From: Pectinophora gossypiella | Lineage: Eukaryota; Arthropoda; Insecta; Lepidoptera; Gelechiidae | NCBI RefSeq assembly: GCF_024362695.1 | Contig: NC_065423.1 | Span: 6,503,001-6,567,000, forward strand | Direction: 5' to 3' | Length of the DNA stretch: 64,000 nt | Shown here: positions 1 to 9,119 of the stretch, one piece after another | Position numbering within the stretch: the stretch's first letter is position 1 | Layout: the number at the start of each line of letters is the position of its first letter | Program-made: the position numbers and the translations under genes | The notes under the pieces: model-generated | The model's input: only the letters and a program-made list of their open reading frames with translations | Database searches by the model: none | Told to the model about the DNA's origin: nothing

Positions 1-214
1 CGGGTCGAGTTTTTCGGATCTAGCGTTTGGCGTCAAGATCTTCAAGACGGGCTCGTTCAAAGTTTTCTAATATCTGATTAGCAGCTTCTCCCACGATTCA
101 CTAGATAGACGTGCCAATAGCAGTCGGGTAACGTTTCAAGACATCCCTAACGCAGGTATTTCGCAGGTCTCCAGGTTTGCATTTACCTGAGGTAAGCAAA
201 AAAAAAAACCTATA

Positions 215-508
215 ACGGTTTCCGTGGTCAAGTGGATGAGCGTTGGGCTCACGATCCCGAGGACCCGGGTTCGAAACCCGGTGGGGACATTAGTTTGGTT
301 AGAACATTGGGCTGATTACGGGTAATCAGCATTGTTCGAAAGGATCACCGTGCTTCGGAAGGCACGTTAAGGCGTTGATCCCGGTTGCTATTTACTGGTA
401 AGTAGTCGTTACTTGAGTCTTGTCAGGGGTCTTTGGCGGCTCAATAATAACCATGTCGGTCATCGACCTCACAACCCACACGAGAGAAGAAGACCTATCA
501 CGTTGGTC
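215..508 (+). mobile_element. tRNA-derived SINE, family A
   Basis: The head has Pol III A and B boxes (GTGGTCAAGTGGATGAGC and GGGTTCGAAACCC). The body carries GTGCTTCGGAAGGCACGTTAA, and the tail ends CTCACAACCCACACGAGAGAAGA. This is the commonest SINE of the window. It ends against a fragment of SINE family C. Any GNS exon linkage would cross it. Confidence 0.85.
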
Positions 509-610
509 TAACAGAAAGCTCGGTGAGGTGTCGGTACTTAGTTCATCTTGCGATAGATGTACATCTGATTACCCCACTTGGGATATAGTCGTGAGCTTGT
601 TATGTCGTGT
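509..610 (+). mobile_element. SINE family C fragment (3' half)
   Basis: Reads CCTATCACGTTGGTCTAACAG, then TTGGGATATAGTCGTGAGCTT, the complement of the family C body seen at 31920-32345. Nothing coding is seen from here to the first GNS exon at 1037. Confidence 0.65.
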
Positions 611-1036
611 ATAATTTCTATTAGAATTGTAATAGCGATTTATTGTGTAGCTAATCAAACGTTATTTGTCGTCTGTTTTTAACAAGCTGAAAGCGTTCTA
701 TGGTTTTGTTCGCTTTCAATCCAGCATAGAAAAGTTTAATTCGCAATTTCATGTTACTAGAGCCACACCTGCAGGCATATATATTATCCTATTTGTGTTG
801 TGTTTAGTTTAATTTTACTAACCTACTTTAAGTGCTACTAACACCAATGGAACTCTTTGTTTTCCGAAGTAATTAAATAAATAATAATAATATATAGTAG
901 GTATTGGAGTCCTATCAGGTAGGTATGGCGACGGGTTTAAAGCCCATCATAGATAGGCGTCCATATAAAGTCTCCGGACGCACGAATCAGAAACGATAAT
1001 AAATGCTTGAGCTCCAAATGTACCGTGACCTTCCAG

Positions 1037-4000
1037 CGCGATGTAGCAATCAGCTACATCGAGAACCAGACAGAGTCTCGTCCGTTCCTGATGGTGCTGG
1101 CGCCCCCCGCGCCTCACCAGCCGTTCACCCCCGCGCCGCGGCACCAAGGAGTGTATAAAAATGTCACCGCGGTGAGACATCCCAACTTCAACATTGCTGT
1201 CGACGTGAGTAGCTCTGACGTACTACAAATTTATTTTGATAGATGATAATGACTCAAAAACCTGACCTGTCAAATCTTCAGGTTAGGTAAACGGACCCTG
1301 TGAAAAACTGGATAAAGCTAGGGAGATGATGATGAGGTGATAATGACTCACCAATGTTGACGAAGCTAAAACGTCACGAAGATGTGTACCGTTTATACGT
1401 ATGATATTATATTTTACTTCCGATTCCATTACAAAACAAAATAACCCAAAATGTGGAAACGTGGTTTCGAGGATTTGTGCCCGGTTAATGGCAATAGGCC
1501 CGTTTCCTATTACATGACACTTAAATTGCTGGCAAGGAGTGGGTGTGGGTATTTGGTGTGTGGTTGTATGTTAAAATCCAAAACCAGGATTATTCCCCTG
1601 CATATAATATACGTCCAGAGATCGAGACGCAACTGGTCGATTGTATGGTTCTTAAGCATTATAATGTGAATTACTTTCTGCCAATATCTGGGCAAGCTGT
1701 TGGTAAACTGGCTTTGAGCCACTCACTTTGAGGTCGCAGGTTCGAATCCAGCACAGGCCTAATCTGATTGTCGAATTTATTTTCGAATTCACGTTTGGAT
1801 AAATGATTATCACGTGCTCAAAACATCGTAAGAAAACCAGCATTCCCGAGAAATGCATTTTCGGAGCTATGTGATCTAACCTAACCTGGTTGGTTTTCCC
1901 TTCGCGGGTTGGAAGGTCAGACAAGCAGTCGCTTCTGTAAAAACTGGACCTGTCAAACGGACCCTGTGAAAAACGGAAATGCTAGGGAGATGATGTTGAA
2001 TATCTGGGAAAACCTTGTAACCCTTATCCTTATCGGACTATAAAGTCACGAATGAAGTTCCATGTAGTCTGCTTAATTCGTCTTCACTAGAAGTACGACA
2101 CGGTGGGTAACTGTACAAACCTCGCTATTAGTATTCCCTTTGACTTTTTGGTTATACGTACTTAACAGTTTCCTCACTCCAGGACAAGCACTGGCTGCTG
2201 ACAATGCCGCCGTCACCTCTACCTAAGTCCATGATGCCAGAACTCGACCGCGTGTACCGCTCGCGGTGGGAAGCCCTGCTGGCCGTCGATGAGATGGTGG
2301 CTGATGTGATAGAAGCTCTAGACTCGCAGTCGCTGCTTGAAGACACCTACCTGATCTATACTTCGGATAATGGATATCACGTTGGTAAGTGGATTGTTTT
2401 GTTACTTTTCTTTCTTTACGCATCTCTCAAAGAATCATGCCTATTTTATTATCATCTAAAATCGCTTTATCTAAGAGCTCAACACTTGATATTTATGTTG
2501 ATATATTCTTGGTCTTCTTCTTCTATCGTGTGGGTTGTGAGGTGAATTACCAACCTCATCAACCCTGGTGTCAAGGTTATTATTGAGCCGCCAAAGGCCG
2601 CTGCCATGGCTCATGTAACGACTACTTACTTACATCAGTAAGTAGTAACCGGGATCAACGGCTTAACGTGCCTTCCGAAGCACAGATCAATCAGGTGATC
2701 AGCCTATAATGTCCTAACAAATTTTTGTTATATGCCCCCACCGGGATTTGAACCCGGTACCTCCGGATCGTAAGTCCAGCGCTCGACCACTGGACCACAG
2801 AGGCCGCCATTTTTCATTATTCTTGGTGTTACGCAGCGATATCACAGAAGAATATAGTATGTCACCCCGCTGCTACGCGCCATATAGTAACAAAGCTAGC
2901 CAACAGGGGTTGCCAGATTTGACGCCAACACTTGTTTATCTATTCGTTACTTTCCAGGTCAATTCTCCCAAGTGTACGACAAACGTCAGCCGTACGAGAC
3001 TGACATAAAAGTTCCTCTTGTCATCCGAGGACCTAACGTGGAGAAGAACGTCCATAGCGACCAGCCCGTGCTCAACATAGACCTAGCCCCGACGATACTC
3101 CACTTGGCCGGCGTAGATCCTCCCAAGACCATGGATGGGCATCCCATAGACTTGGGAAATAAGGATGTAGGGGATAGAGCTATGCTGGTAGAGTATTACG
3201 GCGAGGGCAGGGACGGTACGGTGGATCCGAAATGCCCATGGAGTTATGACAGCGATAATCTGGCTGTAAGTATTTTTGGGCTGCCTGACAACTATTAGTC
3301 AAATGAGATACTTTTTACTAAACGTCAAAACGAAAATGTTCTTTGAAATGACAATGGGCACATTTGTATGAAACTTGGTCCAAGAACCTCCACTGATGAG
3401 ACTTATATGTAATGAAAGCTTATACTTTCCCTATGATTCTGGCAAAGTTCTATCTGATTCTGTCCCAGGGATCTTTTTCTACAGCCATGTTTGTCCTGGC
3501 TAAAAATGTGATAAAATACAGTGGGGGACTAAAATCGACTCAAGATTTGTTGCTCAGTAACTAAATCTACATAGCCAGGACAAACACGGCCGTAGAAAAA
3601 GAATCCCGGGACAGAATCTGATAGAACTTTGCCAGAATCATAGGGAAAGTATAAGCTTTCATTACATATAAGTCTCATCAGTGGAGGTTCTTGGACCAGT
3701 TTCGCCCATTCTCCTTTGTATGGAATACTGTCGTATGACGTCATCAGTGACAAGTCCTAGTCAGAGGTGCAACAAGAAGAACAGGGTTCTGTTAGATGCT
3801 GTCAAACGTCGTACTCATTGTTACTAAATTCATAAAATTTTAAAATATGTGAAAAAGAAATAAATATGTGATTTAAGTGTGATCATCTTAGACTGACTTT
3901 CTTTGACTCAGTCCCTATTATGTTTCATTACCGTTTAAATGGGTAATAACGCATCTTGGAATAGCTTGAAATTTTAAAATTAAATAAGACTAAGGCATCG

Positions 4001-5468
4001 AGTTTATAAGTTTCTGCACCCCGGTGGGAATGATTACTAGGATCTGCATTCACTGGAATTCATGCCCTCATTTCTTCAGCCGAATGCATTATTTTTTTCT
4101 TTACTGCCCTTTTATATTTTTTTATATAAATTAGTAAGATGTTGACTGTATATTGTCCTCTCGTTCCAGCAATGCCATCCACTCTACGAGTGCAAGTGTC
4201 AAGACGCCCGCAACAACACGTACGGCTGCGTGCGCCACCTCGCGCAGCGTGTTAACACCAAGTTCTGTTACTTCACCGACGACGAGGTAAGTTTACATTA
4301 TCTAATACTAGATGACCCGGTGTGACTACCAGAATAAGTAACGGCCACCGTGGTCCAGTGGTTGAGCGTTGGGCTCACGATCCGGAGGTCTTGAGTTCGA
4401 ATCCCGGTGGGGACATATCACAAATCACATTACAGGCAGATCACCTGATTGTCCGAAAGTAAGACGACCCGTGCTTCGTAAGGCACGTTAAGCCGTTGGT
4501 CCGAGTCATGTCAGGGACCTTTGGTGGCTCAATAGTAACCCTGTCAGGTTGATGAGGTTGGTAATCCACCTAACCCACACGATGGAAGAAGGTGATGAGA
4601 CGTATCATATCTACAGAAGCAACTGCATGTCTGATCTTCCAACCGCGAAGTTCCCTTCACCAGCCCAATACAGGGTAAGTCACTTACCTCCGGAACGCAT
4701 ATCTTTATCTTGGGAATGTGGGTTTCCTCACGTGAAAAGTGCACTTCTATTTAGAAGCAAGTACTTTTTCATATTTTATCACCGTTTAAACCTTCCCTGG
4801 AGTTCCACGTATATTTCAAGACTAAAACTAGCCAAATCGGTTCAGCCGTCCAGTTTTAGCGACACTAACAGCAATTCAACTATATATCTAATATTGATAC
4901 TGATTCCACCAGACACCTCCTAATTTTATTTTAAATCATAACATCCATCTTTTTAACAGCTGCTTATTTTAAAAAGAATGAAACAAACCCGGATAAATCA
5001 AATGAGCATCTCGTTGCGGGCGTAGCACCGTAAGAGCGCGACTCTTTCACGCCTCGACAAACGTCACCCGTCACTCTCTCACAGTACTGCACAGAAAGAG
5101 ACAGAAGATCTCTGTCGCGGCGAGAAAGAGTCGCGTGCTTACGGTGCTAGGCCCGCTGGTATGCAACCCGTTTGGCGTGTGCTTCAACTTCATTCTGTCG
5201 GGTTATATGTTCCTGAACCCCAATGTTCCTGAACGTAATTTTTTAGCCTGTCGCTGTTGTTCGATAAAAAACATATAATCATCCCTTTTTTTCTTTACAG
5301 TCATTCACAGAAATATACGACTTGGCGGCAGATCCTTATGAGTTGAGGAATATCAAGGACCAGATGTTGCCCGCAATACGGCACTGGTACCAACTCACCC
5401 TGGTTCGCTTGTTAGAGTGCAAGGGCGTAACCGAGTGCGACATCACCTTCGACCAACAAGCGTTCTAG
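1037..5468 (+). CDS. GNS: N-acetylglucosamine-6-sulfatase (GNS), C-terminal 320 residues; 5' exons outside window
   Basis: Lysosomal sulfatase that removes 6-sulfate from N-acetylglucosamine ends during heparan and keratan sulfate breakdown. Exons: 1037-1204, 2183-2384, 2958-3265, 4170-4286, 5301-5468 (TAG). All junctions are GT-AG and the phases agree (0,1,0,0). The product lines up with vertebrate GNS: APHQPFTPAP, then DKHWLL, then the metal-site region YTSDNGYHVGQF (Asp-Asn pair), DKRQPYETDIKVPL, VLNIDLAPTILHLAG, VEYYGEGRDGTVDP, CQDARNNTYGCVR, and IYDLAADPYELRNI near the end. NQT, NVT and NNT are possible N-glycosylation sites, as expected for a lysosomal enzyme. The catalytic Cys/formylglycine motif lies in missing upstream exons. 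The C-terminus is about 25 residues shorter than my recollection of the mammalian one. The first exon may begin slightly differently, but the TTCCAG acceptor at 1036 fits the homology. Confidence 0.94.
1255..1345 (+). mobile_element. SINE family B tail fragment
   Basis: Contains GACCTGTCAAATCTTCAGG and a GATGATGATGA end, matching the tail of the family B copy at 52700-53040. It lies in a GNS intron. Confidence 0.6.
1697..2000 (+). mobile_element. tRNA-derived SINE, family B
   Basis: A B box GGTTCGAATCCAGCACAG, then TTTTCCCTTCGCGGGTTGG, AGGTCAGACAAGCAGTCGCT and a GGGAGATGATG tail. Related copies are at 15220-15505 and 52700-53040. It sits in the GNS intron before exon 2183-2384. Confidence 0.75.
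2513..2809 (-). mobile_element. tRNA-derived SINE, family A
   Basis: A near full-length copy in a GNS intron. The tail starts at the left (CTTCTTCTATCGTGTGGGTT) and the tRNA-like head ends at the right (ACCACAGAGGCCGCC). The head is intact enough to show the B box in complement (CGGGATTTGAACCCGG). Confidence 0.85.
3296..3900 (+). mobile_element. MITE family 1 copy, interrupted
   Basis: Begins AGTCAAATGAGATACTTTTT, continues AACGTCAAAACGAAAA, and resumes after the foldback with TGACGTCATC and GATCATCTTAGACTGACTTT. Other copies: 13205-13330 (-), 37480-37735 (-), 43760-43865 (+), 44975-45200 (+). It fills most of the GNS intron between exons 2958-3265 and 4170-4286. Confidence 0.75.
3353..3710. 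mobile_element. Foldback (hairpin) element nested in MITE family 1
   Basis: Two arms of about 150 nt (3353-3503 and 3572-3710) are near-perfect reverse complements. Each contains the pieces TCCAAGAACCTCCACTGATG and GTAATGAAAGCTTATACTTT. The loop is 3504-3571. It interrupts a MITE family 1 copy (3296-3900). Confidence 0.85.
4341..4592 (+). mobile_element. tRNA-derived SINE, family A
   Basis: Head GTGGTCCAGTGGTTGAGCG with B box GAGTTCGAATCCCGG; tail CTAACCCACACGATGGAAGA. Just beyond the last GNS donor and followed by a family B fragment in opposite orientation. Confidence 0.85.
4606..4745 (-). mobile_element. SINE family B fragment
   Basis: Complement of the family B body: ACAGAAGCAACTGCATGTC, CGCGAAG and CCAGCCCAATACAGG. 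The 4750-5000 stretch after it holds only partial MITE sequence (TCCTAATTTTATTTTAAAT). Confidence 0.6.
5021..5156. mobile_element. Foldback MITE family 3
   Basis: Palindromic ends GCGTAGCACCGTAAG ... CTTACGGTGCTAGGC with a long GC-rich stem containing GCGACTCTTTC / GAAAGAGTCGC. A second copy is at 47527-47662. It interrupts a MITE family 2 sequence (GAGCATCTCGTTG left, CTGGTATGCAACCCG right; compare uninterrupted 36786-36815). Confidence 0.8.
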
Positions 5469-5515
5469 ACTGTAAAATTTACATTATCTGTAGAGGGGAT
5501 TCGCTTGATAATGTT

Positions 5516-5521
5516 AATAAA
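5516..5521 (+). terminator. Poly(A) signal of GNS
   Basis: A canonical AATAAA begins 48 bases after the GNS stop codon, followed by T-rich sequence. It marks a very short 3' UTR. Position and context are the only evidence. Confidence 0.7.
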
Positions 5522-6060
5522 TTATGCTTGTATTTCTTTACTCTTTGAAATTATTTTGCGTCTGTGGAAACGCTTTTTTTTAATGTCTTGTCATCGTCTA
5601 GCATTCAGCCTTGTTTTGTTTGTCTAGAAAACCCCAAAACTCAGATTATCCACGAAAAATGTATTTAGGTAATTAAGTGACATGTAGTGTGAATAGTATA
5701 AAATTATTTATGATTTAGAATTTTGTCACTAACGCACAACACATTTTATTTTTTATAATATCGTAATAGTTAAATGGTCACACATCTAAAGCTTCTGAAC
5801 ACACTTCTGAAGCTTAAATTTTTTCGCCGATTCGTACTTAATACCAATTAAAAAATCTATCTTCTCAAGAACCTTATCCTTCTCAAGAACTACTATTAGA
5901 ATAACGTAGCACCCTTAGTTAACACGCTATTCACGCACTATATTAACTTATTTTTGTGAGCAGGTCTCGAAATAAATATTTTATTTTATACTCTTGTCTT
6001 ATTTTCCTAAAAAACTACACTCAATGCAAGAATAAAGTTACTTTCCTAAAGCAAATCACC
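5522..6060. other. Intergenic, no feature seen
   Basis: AT-rich sequence between the 3' ends of GNS and SNM1A. No coding signal or recognised repeat. Confidence 0.6.
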
Positions 6061-6062
6061 TA

Positions 6063-6143
6063 AAAAGCAATATTGCTATTTGACATTTGCATTGCGCACT
6101 TTTATATGCGCAAGTGTCAAATAGCAACATTGCTTTTTAGATC
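6063..6143. mobile_element. Small hairpin MITE family 4
   Basis: AAGCAATATTGCTATTTGAC and its complement flank a TTTTATAT centre. A longer copy is at 41893-42010 in VMP1 intron 7. Confidence 0.7.
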
Positions 6144-7177
6144 CCTTTTTTTCCTAGGTACAGTCGGGTAGTACAGTTGACCGGACCACGGTTAATCAAA
6201 ATTAACAGTCGTACAGTTGGCCGGACTAGGCTTTGTTTTCTATTAACCGTGGTACAGTTAACTGGACCATGGCTCTCGAGAACACATCATTGTTTGTTGT
6301 TTTTATAAATAAAGGATTTTCGTATTTAGTATTTTGTACTCAACAAGAAAAAACATAACACTTCAATCCACGAAATAACAAAAAAAATCCATCAATTACT
6401 AGCGAAGCTTTTCCAAGGCATGACCCAATGTGAATTGCCTCTCGATGTGGGCTTTTTACCCCCCTGTTCGATAGCCCACTTCGGACAGACAACTGTTAGT
6501 TAAAATTGTACATCAGATAAAGTTAAATTAATAACTCGAACTAATATATAATATTATTGGAGCAGATATGACGTGAGAAGGGGCGTGCCGCGTACTCACC
6601 GAGCTTACTGTTAGACCAACGTGATATACTTTGAAATCAAGGTAATTATTAGAAAATCTATACACCCGAATAAAGACTCCAAGGATGTTTAGCAATTTTT
6701 TTATTACAAACAAATCAACGTTTTATAAATATTATAACGCTAAAGTATAATAATATCAAAAATACATCACAGTCACGTCATGTAATGGCAGCTTAGTATA
6801 ATTTTTATAAATAGTAATACCTGCAACAAACGAATGACATTCAGAATTTTTTTGAACAGTTTTAAGACAGTAATTAAACAGAAACTTTGTAAAAAAGGTT
6901 ATTACAAAATTAGTGATTATCTAGAAGATATGAATGCATGGGATTAGCTGTCTGGGAACTGATATTAGGCAGCCAAATTACTAAATTGTATAAGAGTATT
7001 TTTTTTTTAAAAAAAGAACTTCTTGTCGTCTGGTTGGAGTCAAAAAATTAGAGCACAAATAGCATGCTCTGATATTCTGCAGTACGCGGTTTGACGACGA
7101 ACTGACAACATGTGGGTTTGTATAACCCGACCGCGTTACCTTGCGCTATAAATGCTAAAACGACGACCGTACCTACG
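6144..7177. other. Intergenic, only short local repeats
   Basis: Three copies of a TACAGTTGACCGGACCA-like unit around 6165-6270, with CCACGGTTAAT / ATTAACCGTGG as an inverted pair. The rest is AT-rich with no coding signal. Confidence 0.55.
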
Positions 7178-7185
7178 TATTTTTT

Positions 7186-8457
7186 CCCACCGGGGTATGT
7201 TGGGCCAAAGGGCAGAATGTCCAAGGGGTCATAATGCCCAGACGTTAAAAAGTCTATAGCTCAATACGTCCAAGGGCCATAATGTCCAAGGAGCCATAAT
7301 GTCCATACGTCAAAAAGTCTATAAGGCAATATGTCCAAGGGTCAGAGGGTCCAAGTAGCCATAACGTCTAGACGTTAAAAAGTCTATAAGTCAATATGTC
7401 CAAGGGTCAGATGGTCCAAGGACTCATAATGTCCATATGATATAAAGACTTTTGGTCAATACGTACAAGAGTCAGAATGTTCAAGGAGTCATAATGTCCA
7501 GATGATATGAAGACCATTTGTTAATATGCAAAAATGACAAAATGCCCAAGGAGTAATAATGTCCAGATGATATAAGACCATTATAGTGAATGTGTACAAG
7601 TCTCTAAGTCACAATTTTAGTAGTATATTACCTAACGGCTTCGGAACCCTACTGGTGTAGTAAATAAAGCGAGTCGTTGTATGGAGACCCAGAAATTGCA
7701 TAGATGGAGGGTAATTAACAATTGATTTGTGGTTCCAGTAACTGGACAATGGTGCTAATTCCTGTAAATACCATCTAATTTTATTTTAAGTTATATCTGT
7801 CATTTTCTTATCCGCCGAAAAGGAAAGGGACGGGTAATCGACAAGCATAAAATTTATGGAACACACGTCAATTTTAAGCACAAATCTAAACCAACCGTCT
7901 AAAAATTTTACATCAGTCAATAACCCGACACGTTCATTTACTCATTCTTCCTAAAATTAAGAGCTGTGAATCATCCGTCCCTTTCCTTTTCGACGGATAT
8001 GAAAATGACGGATATAACTTAAAATAAAATTAGACGGTGTCTCCAGGAATCGGGGCCATTATAACAACTAGACGTTTCGGCTATTGGGTGTTTTGATATT
8101 CAACATTATGACAGCTGCGCATATTATCTATTGGGTGTTTTGATAACTGGACATAATGACAAATTGACATTTTAACAATTTGTTGTTTTGACACATGGAT
8201 GTTATGACAACTGGGCATTTTAACAATAGGATATTTTGACAAATGGACTTAATATCAGTTTGTCTTTTTAACAATTTGGTTTTAAGTCACCTGGATGTTA
8301 AGACCACTGGGCATTTTAACAAAAGGACATTATTTCCTTGGCATTTTGACACATTGGACATTATGGCCCTTGGACGTATTGAGCTATAGACTTTTTAACG
8401 TCTGGGCATTATGACCCCTTGGACATTCTGTCCTTTGGCCCAACATACCCCGGTGGG
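7186..8457. mobile_element. Foldback transposon of tandem degenerate repeats, 8-bp target duplication
   Basis: Starts CCCACCGGGGTATGTTGGGC and ends with its complement; about 100 bp at each end match almost perfectly (one or two differences). Flanked on both sides by TATTTTTT (7178-7185 and 8458-8465). The left arm is a degenerate array (about 66-bp period) of TCATAATGTCCAGACGTTA-like units; the right arm has shorter units (ACTGGACATTTTAACAA). A MITE family 2 copy is nested at 7753-8057. Confidence 0.85.
7753..8057. mobile_element. MITE family 2, nested copy
   Basis: Inverted termini from GGTGCTAATTCCTG inwards through ATCTAATTTTATTTTAAG and TTATCCGCCGAAAAGGAAAG. Other copies: 13920-14435, 36660-37014, 50265-50590, fragments at 4890-5230 and 32440-32470. 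Confidence 0.8.
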
Positions 8458-8474
8458 TATTTTTTTACCTTTAC

Positions 8475-8705
8475 AGGGTGTTAGTGACATCGTAACGAAT
8501 ACTGAGGGGGATGATTCAGACAATGATTCTGAGTTATCAAGTGGAATTTTCCTGTCGAAAATTCATAAAAATGTTAGTGTTTTTTTTTCAATTATTTTCC
8601 TTTCCATGCGATGGAAAATTCCATTTCATATCAACTCAGAATTATGGCCTGAATCTTCCCTCGAAAGTTTTCGTTACGATGTCACTAACATCCTGTATAG
8701 TGATA
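8475..8705. mobile_element. MITE family 5
   Basis: Inverted termini GGTGTTAGTGACATCGTAAC, with the internal stem ATTCTGAGTTATCAAGTGG. Other copies: 11776-11866 (partial), 37790-38165 and on to 38470 (two, interrupted), 51123-51225 (partial), 59515-59735. Confidence 0.8.
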
Positions 8706-8775
8706 AGTTAGCGTCAAGTTTCCGTCGTATTATTGTATGATGCTTTATCTACGGTCCTTATATATCAATGTTCGA

Positions 8776-9094
8776 GATGGTAATTGTTGGGCTTTCCCTT
8801 GGTGGGATAACGACCTCTGTGGTCCTGGGTTCGATTGCCGGTGGGGCATATCACAAAAATTACTTTGTGGTCCCTAGTTTGGTTAGGACACTACAGGCTG
8901 ATCACCTGATTTTCCGAAAGTAAGATGATTCGTGCTTCGGAAGGTAGGTTAAGCCGTTGGTCCCGGTTACTACTTAATGATTTAAGCATGTAGTCGTTAC
9001 ATGAGCCATGTCAGGGGCCTTTGACGGCTCAATAGTAACCCTAACACCAGGGTTGATGAGGTTGGTACTCCACCTCACAACCCACACGATAGAA
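8776..9094 (+). mobile_element. tRNA-derived SINE, family A, in the SNM1A 3' UTR region
   Basis: A full copy ending CTCACAACCCACACGATAGA only 26 bp beyond the SNM1A stop codon (9120), in antisense to that gene. Confidence 0.85.
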
Positions 9095-9119
9095 CAAGTT
9101 GGGCTGACTGACCTTATAA

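Noticed and set aside
1..200. Upstream GNS exon
   Set aside because: A short open stretch with AG and GT at its ends (around 178-193) exists, but the translation does not resemble the sulfatase.
215..300. tRNA gene
   Set aside because: A and B boxes are present, but the cloverleaf is degenerate and the same head recurs many times with an identical long body; it is a SINE head.
420..614. Small coding gene
   Set aside because: The frame is formed by a SINE A tail joined to a SINE C fragment.
7186..8457. CRISPR-like or satellite array
   Set aside because: Units are degenerate, spacers are not distinct, the two arms are inverted and the whole is bounded by a target-site duplication: a foldback transposon.
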